NCBI RefSeq assembly: GCF_003351345.1
Contig: NZ_QQTO01000022.1
Coordinates: 1 to 64,000, forward strand
Origin: Allobosea caraganae
GTDB taxonomy: Bacteria > Pseudomonadota > Alphaproteobacteria > Rhizobiales > Beijerinckiaceae
Length of the DNA stretch: 64,000 nucleotides
Direction: 5' to 3'
Shown piece after piece: positions 26,557-34,771 of the stretch; within the stretch, counting starts at the first letter, position 1, and each line of letters begins with the position of its first letter. Position numbers and translations under genes: made by a program. The notes below the pieces were generated by a model. The model had not been told where the DNA came from and ran no database searches. It was given only the letters and a program-made list of their open reading frames with translations.

Positions 26557-27939
26557 ATGCCCGCAACGGCACCATCACCGGCAGCGCGCGGCGCTGGCGG
26601 AGACAACGACTACTATGGCGCGGTGCTATCGCGCGCGGCCGAGATCGAGCAGGCCTATCGCGCCCTGACGCCGCGCTCCGGCGCGCTCTTCGCCCGGGCG
26701 GGAACGGTGTTCCCCGGCGGCTTCACCCGCGACGCCATCATGCGCAAGCCCTACGCCGCCTTCGTCACCAGCGGCCAGGGCAGCGTGCTGACCGATGCGG
26801 ATGGCCGCGCGATCACCGATTTCTGGTTCAACGCCACCTCGCTGCCGCTTGGCCACGCCCATCCGGCGGTGGTCGAGGCGGCCGAGCGGCAATTGCGCAA
26901 GGGGACCGCCTATTTCGCGCCGACCGAGCACGAGCTGGCGCTGGCGGAACTGCTGATCGCCCGCGTGCCTTCGGCCGAGCGCATCCGCTTCGCCAATTCG
27001 GGCAGCGAGGCGGTGATGATGGCGATCCGCTTCGGCCGCGCCTTCTCGGGACGGCCGCTGATCGTGAAGTTCGAGGGCAGCTATCACGGCTCCTATGACG
27101 ATGTGAGCTGGTCGGTCAGCCCGGCACCGGAGCGCGCAGGGAGCGCCAGCCAGCCGACGCCGACCGCCGAGAGCGCCGGGCTCGCCGGCACGGATGGCCG
27201 TGTCGCAGTGCTGCCCTTCAACGATGCCGAGGCTCTGCGCAGTTTCATCACGGCGCATCACCGGGAGATCGGCGTGCTGCTGGTCGAGCCGATGGCGAAC
27301 CGCATCGGCCTGATCCTGCCCGACGACGCGTTCCTGCGCGAGGCGCGGGCGCTCTGCGACCAATACGGCATCGTCCTGATCTTCGACGAGGTGATCGCCT
27401 TCCGCGTCGGCTATCACGGCGCCCAGGGCCTGCTCGGCGTGACGCCGGACCTGACCACGCTCGGCAAGATCATCGGCGGCGGCTTCCCGGTCGGCGCCGT
27501 GGCGGGGCGCGCCGACGTGCTCGACCTGTCATCGCCGGCGCAACGCGAGCGCGTCACCCATGCCGGCACGTTCAACGCCAACCCGATGGTCGCGGTCGCC
27601 GGCCTCGCCACGATGTCGGCGCTGACGCCGGAGGTTTTCGCCGGGTTCGAGGCGACGGGCAACGCCCTGCGCAAGCGACTGTCCGACCTGTGCGAGGGCC
27701 TGCCGCTGCAGGTCACCGGCGCGGGCTCGCTGTTCAAGATCACAGCGACCGGCACCACGATCCGCAACTATCGCGACGGCGCCACCGCGAACTACGCCTG
27801 GGAGAGCACCGTCTCGCTCGCCCTGCTCAATGCGGGCTTCCTGATGACGCCGGGCCTGTCGGGCGTGATCTCCACCGCCACCACGCAGGCGCAGATCGAC
27901 GCGTTTATCGACGCCCTCGCCCAGATCATCGCCAGCTAG
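26557..27939 (+). CDS. Class III aminotransferase, glutamate-1-semialdehyde aminomutase-like
   Basis: This 460-residue fold-type I PLP enzyme has the PLP lysine in TLGKIIGGGFPVGA, the cofactor aspartate in IFDEVIAFR, the early PGGFTRD motif and the NSGSEAVMMAIR phosphate-binding stretch. The overall plan is that of HemL and related aminotransferases, but the catabolic context argues against heme synthesis. GGAG precedes the ATG. It is a second aminotransferase in the cluster, of a different subgroup from the one at 18711-20048, and lies between the DapA-like enzyme and the SDR. Confidence 0.88.
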   Translation: MPATAPSPAARGAGGDNDYYGAVLSRAAEIEQAYRALTPRSGALFARAGTVFPGGFTRDAIMRKPYAAFVTSGQGSVLTDADGRAITDFWFNATSLPLGHAHPAVVEAAERQLRKGTAYFAPTEHELALAELLIARVPSAERIRFANSGSEAVMMAIRFGRAFSGRPLIVKFEGSYHGSYDDVSWSVSPAPERAGSASQPTPTAESAGLAGTDGRVAVLPFNDAEALRSFITAHHREIGVLLVEPMANRIGLILPDDAFLREARALCDQYGIVLIFDEVIAFRVGYHGAQGLLGVTPDLTTLGKIIGGGFPVGAVAGRADVLDLSSPAQRERVTHAGTFNANPMVAVAGLATMSALTPEVFAGFEATGNALRKRLSDLCEGLPLQVTGAGSLFKITATGTTIRNYRDGATANYAWESTVSLALLNAGFLMTPGLSGVISTATTQAQIDAFIDALAQIIAS

Positions 27940-27953
27940 AGAAGCATCTCCTC

Positions 27954-28736
27954 ATGACCACTCTTCCCTCCGGTGCTGCCCTCGCCGGCAAGGTCGCCAT
28001 CGTCACCGGCGGCGCGACCGGCATCGGCCGCGCCATCGCCGCCCGCTTCGTCGAGGCCGGCGCCTCCGTCGTCATCGCCGGGCGCAATGCCGGCGTCCTG
28101 CAGAAGACAGCTATCGAGATTGGCTGCCACGCCGTCGCCGCCGACGTCACGCGGGAGGAGGAGGTGAAGCGGCTCGTCGCCGAAACGCTCGCCAAGTTCG
28201 GCGGCGTCGACATCCTCGTCAACAATGCCGGCGTGACCGGCCAGGTCGCCAAGGCCGAGGACCTCGACATCGCGCAATGGGACGAGACCATGGCGATCAA
28301 CATCCGCGGCACGATCCTGTGCATCAAGCATGTCGTGCCGAGTATGCGCGCGCGCGGCGGCGGCGCGATCATCAACATGTCGTCGCTGATGGGCCTGCGC
28401 GGCTATCCGATGCGCAGCGCCTACACCGCGACGAAATTCGCCGTGATCGGCATCACCGAGGCGGTGGCGCAGGAGGTCGGCATCGACAATATCCGCGTCA
28501 ACGCGCTCTGCCCCGGCGCGGTCAATGGCGAGCTGATGCAGCGCGTCATCGCCGCCCGCGTCGCAGCCGAGAACCGCCCGGCCGAGGAGATCATCCGGGT
28601 CAACTACACCGACAAGGCGGCCCTGCGCCGCTGGGTCGAGCCGGAGGAGGTCGCGGAATCCGCGCTGTTCCTGGCGAGCGCCGCCTCCTCGCCGCTCACC
28701 GGCGAGCGCATCAAGGTCGATGCCGGGCGGATGTAG
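27954..28736 (+). CDS. Short-chain dehydrogenase/reductase
   Basis: This 260-residue classical SDR has the cofactor loop TGGATGIGRA, NNAG near residue 90, and the catalytic Ser (NMSSLMG), Tyr and Lys (YTATK). The ending SPLTGERIKVDAGRM is usual for the family. I start it at the ATG at 27954, 14 bases after the aminotransferase stop; an earlier frame is a shadow. It is the last gene of the rightward unit and probably oxidises or reduces a hydroxy or keto intermediate. Confidence 0.9.
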   Translation: MTTLPSGAALAGKVAIVTGGATGIGRAIAARFVEAGASVVIAGRNAGVLQKTAIEIGCHAVAADVTREEEVKRLVAETLAKFGGVDILVNNAGVTGQVAKAEDLDIAQWDETMAINIRGTILCIKHVVPSMRARGGGAIINMSSLMGLRGYPMRSAYTATKFAVIGITEAVAQEVGIDNIRVNALCPGAVNGELMQRVIAARVAAENRPAEEIIRVNYTDKAALRRWVEPEEVAESALFLASAASSPLTGERIKVDAGRM

Positions 28737-28739
28737 CTG

Positions 28740-28842
28740 GAGCATCGGACCGAAAAGTGGAATCCGGTTTTCGGGATAATCCGATGCAATGACAAAAGCC
28801 TAGATCGCCACTTTGCGTCCGATAGGACGCATGGCGATCTAG
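28740..28842. repeat. Palindromic repeat plus nested hairpin between convergent genes
   Basis: First, GAGCATCGGACCGAAAAGTG pairs across to CCGATGC near 28787, a layout common in Hyphomicrobiales intergenic repeats. Second, CTAGATCGCCA (28800-28810) pairs with TGGCGATCTAG (28832-28842), enclosing another 7-bp stem, TGCGTCC/GGACGCA. The second hairpin overlaps the TAG stop of the IclR gene and probably ends transcription from both sides. Confidence 0.6.
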
Positions 28843-29660
28843 CGCTTCGGCACGTAGCCGAGGCGGGCCGAGATCCGGAGCGCGGCATTGACCACCTCCT
28901 GAACGTCGAGCGTCTCGATCTGCGTCATGTCGAAAGCCGTGTCAGGGCCGGAGATGTCGATGGCCGCGGCGACCTTGCCGTTGCGATCGAAGATCGGCGC
29001 CGCGATCGTGCTGCCGCCGGCCTCGACGACGCCGCGGCTGATGACATAGCCCTTCACCACCGCGTCCGAGACCTTGCCCATCAGCTCGGCGACGCTCTTC
29101 GGGGTCTGCTCGGTCATCGGCTCGAAGCCGCTGCTCTCGAACAGCAGGCCGATCTCGCGGCTCGACAGGTCGGAGAGCAGCAGCCAGCCCATCGGCGTCG
29201 CATAGGCCGGCAGCCGCGTGCCGACGTTGAGGTTGCTGAGGAAGCCCGAGCGCGTCTGGACGCAGCTGAGGTAGAGCACCTCCTTGCGGTCGCGGATGGC
29301 GAGATGGGCGGAGACGTTGGTGTTGTCGCGCAGCAGCTCGAGATCGGCGCGCGAGACCTCGATGATGTCCTTCGAGGCGAGATAGGCATAGCCAATGTTG
29401 AGCACGCGCGGGCCGAGCGTGAAGCTCTTGCTGTCGGCGACCTCCTCGAGGAAGCCCATGAAGCGCAAGGTATAGGTCAGCCGGAAGACGGTCGAGCGCG
29501 TCAGCGAGAGGCGGCGGGCGATTTCGGAGACGCTGAGCGGCCGGCGGGCATCGGCCACGGTCTCGAGCAGAAGAAGGCCGCGCCGCAGGCCGGGGACGAA
29601 GTAGATATCGTGATTCTTGTGCGTTTCACGATTGTCGGCGCTCTCTTCTTCGATATCCAT
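28839..29660 (-). CDS. IclR-family transcriptional regulator
   Basis: This 273-residue regulator has an N-terminal winged helix (SVSEIARRLSLTRSTVFRL) and a C-terminal IclR effector domain with SAHLAIRDRKEVLY, VGTRLPAYATPMG and the late IAAPIFDRNGKVAAAIDISG. IclR proteins commonly control catabolic and uptake genes in response to the substrate. It lies inside the catabolic cluster, next to the amino acid SBP. The operator motif seen before several units of this cluster makes it the best local candidate for their regulator. Binding is inference, as the motif also resembles GntR sites. Confidence 0.9.
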   Translation of the reverse strand: MDIEEESADNRETHKNHDIYFVPGLRRGLLLLETVADARRPLSVSEIARRLSLTRSTVFRLTYTLRFMGFLEEVADSKSFTLGPRVLNIGYAYLASKDIIEVSRADLELLRDNTNVSAHLAIRDRKEVLYLSCVQTRSGFLSNLNVGTRLPAYATPMGWLLLSDLSSREIGLLFESSGFEPMTEQTPKSVAELMGKVSDAVVKGYVISRGVVEAGGSTIAAPIFDRNGKVAAAIDISGPDTAFDMTQIETLDVQEVVNAALRISARLGYVPKR

Positions 29661-29738
29661 GCAACCCTCGATTTCAAGCGCTTGTGTAGCTCATCTCCCA
29701 TCGTGCCAAAACTGGTTTGATGATTGCCCGGAGACGGG

Positions 29739-29770
29739 CGCGGCCGCCGTCGTCGCCGACGGCGGCCGCG
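29739..29770 (-). terminator. Strong GC hairpin between the SBP and IclR genes
   Basis: A perfect 14-bp stem (29739-29752 with 29757-29770) on a 4-base loop lies 23 bases after the SBP stop, read leftward. No T-run follows, so it may be a stability hairpin or attenuator that lowers IclR expression rather than a full terminator. Confidence 0.5.
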
Positions 29771-29792
29771 TCACGAGGCAGGGTCCGGGAGA

Positions 29793-30641
29793 TCAGAATT
29801 CGACGCCGGCCGGGATCTTGCTGGTGTCCAGGCCGAACTGCTCCATGGCCTTGAAGATCGCCGCCTTGCTGCGGCCGTCCTTGCGGTACTCGGTCGCCCA
29901 GTCCTGCAGGAACTTGGCGAAGCGGTCGTCGCCGTCGCGGCGCGCGCCGCCGAAGGATGGCAAGGTGTAGGCCGGCTGGAGCACCGTCATGGCGCCGAGG
30001 CTCTTGTTCGCCTTGAGCGCGCCGAGCCCGGTCAGGACCGTGGTGACCAGCGTGTTGGCATTGCCCGACTGCACGTCGAGAACCGCCTCGGCCATGCCCT
30101 TCAGAGCCCGGATCTCGGCATTCGGCAGGTATTGCCGCGCTGCCTGCTCATCGGTCGTGCCCATGACGACGGCGACCTTGACCTCAGGCTTGCTGTAGTC
30201 GGTCCACTTGTCGCCCGGGTTGAAGTTCTTGGCGTTGAGCGCGACGTTGGGCAGCGAGTACATCGGCCCGACGAGGTTGAGCACCTTCTTGCGCTCGTCG
30301 GAATAGCTCAGGCCGAAGAACGTATCGATCTTGTCGGCCTGGAGGTCGAGCACGACGGTCGTCCACGAGGTGATGACGAAGTCGACCTTGATCTCCTTGT
30401 TCAGGGCCTTGCTCAACGCCTTGGCGACGTCGCGGCCCATCTCGGCGGAGAAGCCGATCCACTCGCCGTTCTCCTGCCAGAAATAAGGCGGCCGGTTCGG
30501 GATGACGCCGACGCGGACGACGCCGCTCTTGGCGATCGTATCCCAGCTCGGTGCCGCGGCCGCGGGCGTGGCGGCCGGAGCCAGCGCCACCAGGGCGAGA
30601 AGCGCGACGGCAGCGCCGCGCAGCATGCGAAAGAGTGTCAT
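29793..30641 (-). CDS. Polar amino acid ABC transporter solute-binding protein (SBP family 3)
   Basis: This 282-residue periplasmic binding protein has an N-terminal signal peptide: MTLFRMLRG, a hydrophobic Ala/Leu core and a cleavage site near AAAAPSW. The body has the family-3 plan: GVVRVGVIPNRPPYFW, then IGFSAEMGRDVAKAL, then VMGTTDEQAARQYLP. I start it at the ATG at 30641, with AGGGGA before it; the TTG nine bases upstream is less likely. It should deliver ligand to the HisM-like permease and GlnQ-like ATPase at 24108-25572, from which it is separated by enzyme genes. An operator copy lies 42 bases upstream. Confidence 0.92.
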   Translation of the reverse strand: MTLFRMLRGAAVALLALVALAPAATPAAAAPSWDTIAKSGVVRVGVIPNRPPYFWQENGEWIGFSAEMGRDVAKALSKALNKEIKVDFVITSWTTVVLDLQADKIDTFFGLSYSDERKKVLNLVGPMYSLPNVALNAKNFNPGDKWTDYSKPEVKVAVVMGTTDEQAARQYLPNAEIRALKGMAEAVLDVQSGNANTLVTTVLTGLGALKANKSLGAMTVLQPAYTLPSFGGARRDGDDRFAKFLQDWATEYRKDGRSKAAIFKAMEQFGLDTSKIPAGVEF

Positions 30642-30682
30642 CGAAGCCAATCCCCTGCTCGGTCATATTTATGGACGAACTT

Positions 30683-30702
30683 ATGTTTTGCATACCAAAC
30701 AT
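30683..30702 (-). promoter_or_regulatory. Operator-like motif before the amino acid SBP gene
   Basis: ATGTTTTGCATACCAAACAT has perfect outer arms ATGTTT and AAACAT. It matches the copies at 20083-20098 and 24029-24046 at nearly every position. It lies 42 bases upstream of the SBP start, in the zone of the expected promoter. Confidence 0.7.
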
Positions 30703-30802
30703 TATGGTCGAAGCCTTGTCAATGCGGCCCGCCGCTTTTGACAACCTGCGCGCCTTCTCGGCAGCGCATGACCTGATCAAAAAATGAGCAAATAAATCGA
30801 CC

Positions 30803-30812
30803 TTGCATACAA
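30803..30812 (+). promoter_or_regulatory. Weaker operator copy before the Dpp-like operon
   Basis: TTGCATACAA repeats the core of the shared motif (TTTTGCATACCAAA), with a shorter match. It lies 162 bases before the start of the family-5 SBP. Between it and the gene is a perfect inverted repeat, GCATGCC TGTT GGCATGC (30862-30879), which could be another binding site or a leader hairpin. Confidence 0.4.
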
Positions 30813-30973
30813 TAGAGCAGCGGGCGCGCTCGCCATTTCCGTTTCCGGATAAATTTCAAGGGCATGCCTGTTGGCATGCTCCGTGCTTGAACCTTGCATG
30901 CTTCACGCCCGCCCTCTGCGGCGGCGTGTTCCTTCGCCCGAAGTGCTGATTGGCCAACAAGGATCGCATCCCG

Positions 30974-32560
30974 ATGATCACCCGCCGTTCCGTCGTCGCA
31001 GCAGGCCTCTCCGCCCCGCTCGTCATCCAAGGCACAGCCCGGGCGCAGGCGCCGAGCCGCAGCGAGACGCTGCTGCTCGTGCAGGAATACGGCCCCAACA
31101 GCCTGGACATGCAGGGCATCGGCGCGTCGCAGCCGGTCAACGGCGTGGCGCTGAACTGCTACGACCGGCTGCTGCGCTTCAAGCCGGTGCCGATCCCGGG
31201 CGGCGGCGGCAACACCATCGCGATGGGCGAGCTCGAGGGCGAGCTGGCCGAGAGCTGGCAGCTCGCCTCGGACGGCATGAGCTGCACCTTCAAGCTGCGC
31301 GACGCCACCTTCCATTCCGGCCGCAAGGTCACGGCCAAGGACGTCAAATGGTCGCTCGACCGGGCCGTCTCGATCGGCGGCTTCGCGACGACGCAGATGA
31401 ATGCCGGCTCGCTGGAGAAGCCGGAGCAGTTCGTCGTGGTCGACGACAAGACCTTCCGGGTCGACTTCATCCGCAAGGACAAGATGACGCTGCCCAACCT
31501 GGCCGTCACCATTCCCTTCATCTTCGACTCCGAGCTCGCCATCAAGAATGGCGGCGACGATCCCTGGGCCAAGGAATACCTCAAGAACAACATCGCCGGC
31601 TCCGGCGCCTACAAGGTCGAGAGCTGGAAGCCCGGCGTCGAGACGATCTATGTGCGCAACGATGCCTGGACCTGCGGAAAGCTGCCGCAGCTGCGCCGGA
31701 TCATCGCGCGCGACATCGCCTCGCCCTCGACCCGCCGGGCGCTGATGGAGCGCGGCGACGCCGACGTCTCCTACGGGCTGCCGCCGAAGGACTTCAAGGA
31801 CCTGCTCGATGCCGGCAAGGTCAACGTCGTCGGCGTACCGATCCCGAACGGCGTCTGGGGCTGCTACCTCAACACGCAGGTCGGCCCGTTCAAGGACGTG
31901 CGCCTGCGCCAGGCCGTGGCCTGGGTCATGCCCTATGAGAAGATCCTGCAGGCGTCGCTGTTCGGCCGCGGCGTCGACATGTCGGGCGGCACGACGCCCA
32001 AGGTCGCCTGGCCGCAGCCCTTCCCCTACAAGACCGATACGGCCAAGGCCAAGGCGTTGGTCGATGCTGCGGGCGGACCGTTCTCGACGACCCTGTATTT
32101 CGACGCGGGCAACGCCACCGTCGCCGAGCCGATGGCCGTGCTGATGAAGGAAGCGCTGGCGACGATCGGCATCACCGTCGAGATCAACAAGGTGCCCGGA
32201 GCCAATTTCCGCACCGAGATCGCCAAGAAGACCAATCCGATGGTGCTGAACCGCTTCGCCGGCTGGCTCGACTATCCGGATTACTATCTGTTCTGGACGA
32301 TGCACGGCAACAACTCGATCTTCAACATTGCCGCGTACCAGAACCCGGCCCTCGACAAGCTGGTCGATGCCGCGCGCTTCGCGCCTGACAAGGCCTCCTA
32401 CGACGCCAATGTCATCGACTTCATCAAGCTCGTGAACAACGAGGTGCCGATGGTGCCGATCAACCAGCCGACCCACGACGTCGCCATGCAGAAGAGCATC
32501 GGGGGCTACCAGTTCCAGCCCTGCCGCGAGCCCGACTTCCGCTACCTGACCAAGGGCTGA
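30974..32560 (+). CDS. Family-5 (Dpp-like) ABC transporter solute-binding protein
   Basis: This 528-residue periplasmic binding protein has a twin-arginine signal, MITRRSVVAAGLSAPL, cut near ARAQAPS. The body has the SBP_bac_5 plan (FHSGRKVTAKDVKWSLDRA, then GSGAYKVESW). I start it at the ATG at 30974, preceded by AAGGA; an upstream TTG overlaps that site. Unlike the two family-5 binding proteins in region 1, it has its own permeases and ATPase following. The ligand class is peptides or similar small cationic or amide compounds. Confidence 0.93.
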   Translation: MITRRSVVAAGLSAPLVIQGTARAQAPSRSETLLLVQEYGPNSLDMQGIGASQPVNGVALNCYDRLLRFKPVPIPGGGGNTIAMGELEGELAESWQLASDGMSCTFKLRDATFHSGRKVTAKDVKWSLDRAVSIGGFATTQMNAGSLEKPEQFVVVDDKTFRVDFIRKDKMTLPNLAVTIPFIFDSELAIKNGGDDPWAKEYLKNNIAGSGAYKVESWKPGVETIYVRNDAWTCGKLPQLRRIIARDIASPSTRRALMERGDADVSYGLPPKDFKDLLDAGKVNVVGVPIPNGVWGCYLNTQVGPFKDVRLRQAVAWVMPYEKILQASLFGRGVDMSGGTTPKVAWPQPFPYKTDTAKAKALVDAAGGPFSTTLYFDAGNATVAEPMAVLMKEALATIGITVEINKVPGANFRTEIAKKTNPMVLNRFAGWLDYPDYYLFWTMHGNNSIFNIAAYQNPALDKLVDAARFAPDKASYDANVIDFIKLVNNEVPMVPINQPTHDVAMQKSIGGYQFQPCREPDFRYLTKG

Positions 32561-32648
32561 GGAGAATCCGTGTCTTCCTCCGGAACCGCGCCGTCGCGCG
32601 TTTCCGGGTTTGACCTACGAACCTGCCTAGTCGGATGGGGAGCGCATC

Positions 32649-33662
32649 ATGCTACGGATGATAGGAGCCCGGCTGCTGACGACGGTTCCCTCCGTCATCG
32701 GCGTGATCATCGTCACCTTCCTGCTGACGCGGGTTCTGCCCGGCGATACCGCCGCCTATTTCGCCGGGCCGGCGGCGACGCCGCAGGCCATTGCCGAGAT
32801 CCGCAACAAGCTCGGCCTCGACCGGCCGCTGCCGCAGCAATTCGTCTCCTATGTCACGGCACTGGTGAAAGGCGATCTCGGCCAGTCGCTGACCACCGGC
32901 CAGTCGGTGATCAGCGATATCTCGGCGCGGCTGCCGGCCTCCGCCGAGCTGACGCTCGTGGGACTGCTGCTCGCCATGGCAGTGGCGCTGCCGCTCGGCG
33001 TGCTCGCTGCGGTGAAGCAGGGCTCGTGGGTCGACCATCTCTGCCGGATCGTCGCGACCGCGGGCGTCTCGCTGCCGGTGTTCTTCACCGGGCTGCTGCT
33101 GGTCTACGTCTTCTACTTCATCCTCGGCTGGTCGCCGGCGCCGCTCGGGCGGCTCGACGTCTTCGCCTCCGAGCCACCGCGCATCACCGGGCTGCTGCTG
33201 ATCGACACGCTGGTCGCACGCGATTTCGAGACCTTCCGTAGCGCCTTCGCCCAGCTCATCCTGCCGGCGCTGACGCTGGCGATCTTCTCGCTGGCGCCGA
33301 TCACGCGCATGACGCGCGCCTCGATGCTGGCGGTGCTCGGCGCCGATTTCGTGCGCACGGCGCGCGCCAGCGGCCTGAGCAATACCAAGGTCATCGGCAC
33401 CTACGCCTTCCGCAACGCGATGCTGCCGGTCGTCACCACGTTGGGAATGGTGTTCTCGTTCCTGCTCGGCGCCAACGTGCTGGTCGAGAAGGTCTTCGCC
33501 TGGCCTGGCATCGGCTCCTACGCGGTCGAGGCGCTGATCGCCTCCGACTACGCGCCGATCCAGGGCTTCGTGCTGATCATGGCCATCATGTACGTCGCGC
33601 TGAACCTGCTCATCGACGTTCTCTACGGCGTCATCGATCCCCGCGTCAGGCTGGAGGGCTGA
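32649..33662 (+). CDS. ABC transporter permease, DppB type
   Basis: This 337-residue inner-membrane protein has about six hydrophobic helices. Landmarks are LTRVLPGDTAAYF, the LGLDRPLPQQF segment typical of DppB/OppB, the EAA-loop region FVRTARASGLSNTKVIGTYA and the end LNLLIDVLYGVIDPRVRL. It pairs with the DppC-type permease three bases downstream. The 88-base gap before it holds no gene. Confidence 0.95.
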   Translation: MLRMIGARLLTTVPSVIGVIIVTFLLTRVLPGDTAAYFAGPAATPQAIAEIRNKLGLDRPLPQQFVSYVTALVKGDLGQSLTTGQSVISDISARLPASAELTLVGLLLAMAVALPLGVLAAVKQGSWVDHLCRIVATAGVSLPVFFTGLLLVYVFYFILGWSPAPLGRLDVFASEPPRITGLLLIDTLVARDFETFRSAFAQLILPALTLAIFSLAPITRMTRASMLAVLGADFVRTARASGLSNTKVIGTYAFRNAMLPVVTTLGMVFSFLLGANVLVEKVFAWPGIGSYAVEALIASDYAPIQGFVLIMAIMYVALNLLIDVLYGVIDPRVRLEG

Positions 33663-33665
33663 GCC

Positions 33666-34583
33666 GTGAACGACATGAGCCAAGCCAAGACTCCGGAGGT
33701 CGAACCCGTGCCGGCGCTGCGCTTCGAGGCGCCGCCCTCGACCAGCCTATGGAGCCACGCGCGGCACGTCGTCTCCGAGAACCCGGTCACGGGCCTCGCC
33801 TTTGCGCTCTTCGCGCTGATCCTGCTGGCGGCGATCTTTGGCCCCGCGATCGTGCCCTATGACCCGCTGGCGAGCGACACGGCGGCCGCGCTGCAGGCCC
33901 CGAGCGCCAAGCACTGGTTCGGCACCGACCAGCTCGGCCGCGACATCTTCAGCCGCGTCATCGCCGCGACCCGGCTCGACTTCTCGATCGCGGTCTTCTC
34001 GGTCGCGCTGGTCTTCGTCCTGGGCGGGCTGGCAGGAGTCATGGCCGGCTTCTTCGGCGGCTGGGTCGACAAGGTCGTCGGGCGCATCGCCGACACGATC
34101 ATGGCCTTCCCGCTCTTCGTGCTGGCGATGGGCATCGTCGCGGCGCTCGGCAACAGCGTCACCAACATCATCCTCGCGACCGCGATCATCAATTTCCCGC
34201 TCTATGCCCGCGTCGCCCGGGCCGAGGCCAACGTCCGGCGCGATGCCGGCTTCGTGCAGGCCGCGAGGCTCTCGGGCAATTCCGACTGGCGCCTGCTGCT
34301 GACGCAGATCCTGCCCAACATCATGCCGATCATGGCCGTGCAGATGTCTCTGACCATGGGCTACGCCATCCTCAACGCCGCCGGCCTGTCCTTCATCGGA
34401 CTCGGCGTGCGCCCACCGACGCCGGAATGGGGCATCATGGTCGCGGAGGGTGCGAGCTTCATCGTCTCCGGCGAATGGTGGATCGCCTTCTTTCCCGGCC
34501 TCGCGCTGATGGTCGCCGTGTTCTGCTTCAACCTGCTCGGCGACGGCGTGCGCGACCTCGTCGATCCGCAGCGAAGGAATTGA
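33666..34583 (+). CDS. ABC transporter permease, DppC type
   Basis: The protein has 305 residues and starts with GTG right after the DppB-type gene. It has an N-terminal cytoplasmic tail and about six hydrophobic helices. Landmarks are the HWFGTDQLGRDIFSRVI motif, the EAA-loop GFVQAARLSGNSDWRLLL and the ending NLLGDGVRDLVDPQRRN. It forms the heterodimeric channel with the DppB-type partner. Confidence 0.95.
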   Translation: MNDMSQAKTPEVEPVPALRFEAPPSTSLWSHARHVVSENPVTGLAFALFALILLAAIFGPAIVPYDPLASDTAAALQAPSAKHWFGTDQLGRDIFSRVIAATRLDFSIAVFSVALVFVLGGLAGVMAGFFGGWVDKVVGRIADTIMAFPLFVLAMGIVAALGNSVTNIILATAIINFPLYARVARAEANVRRDAGFVQAARLSGNSDWRLLLTQILPNIMPIMAVQMSLTMGYAILNAAGLSFIGLGVRPPTPEWGIMVAEGASFIVSGEWWIAFFPGLALMVAVFCFNLLGDGVRDLVDPQRRN

Positions 34584-34613
34584 GCGATGAGATGGCATAG
34601 CGCGACGGTGCCC

Positions 34614-34758
34614 CGCTCCCCTTCTCCCCTTGCGGGAGAAGGTGCCGGCAGGCGGATGAGGGGTCGCCGTGCCCTGTCCGTTCAGCGTTGCGATGCGCCA
34701 ACCGGCAGCGTCGCGCGACCCCTCACCCCAACCCTCTCCCGCAAGGGGAGAGGGGGTA
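34614..34758. repeat. Inverted-repeat element inside the Dpp-like operon
   Basis: The left arm around TCTCCCCTTGCGGGAGAAGG and the right arm CCCTCTCCCGCAAGGGGAGA are inverted copies. Inside them GATGAGGGGTCG (about 34656) pairs with CGACCCCTCA (about 34716). This is a known type of alphaproteobacterial palindromic element, here occupying the whole gap before the ATPase gene. The mRNA would fold strongly here, which could lower ATPase expression relative to the permeases. Confidence 0.7.
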
Positions 34759-34771
34759 GGCGGAGCCAAGC

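Noticed and set aside
30719..32476. 585-codon frame opposite the Dpp-like SBP
   Set aside because: Shadow frame. The plus strand has a Tat signal, a good ribosome site and SBP_bac_5 motifs.
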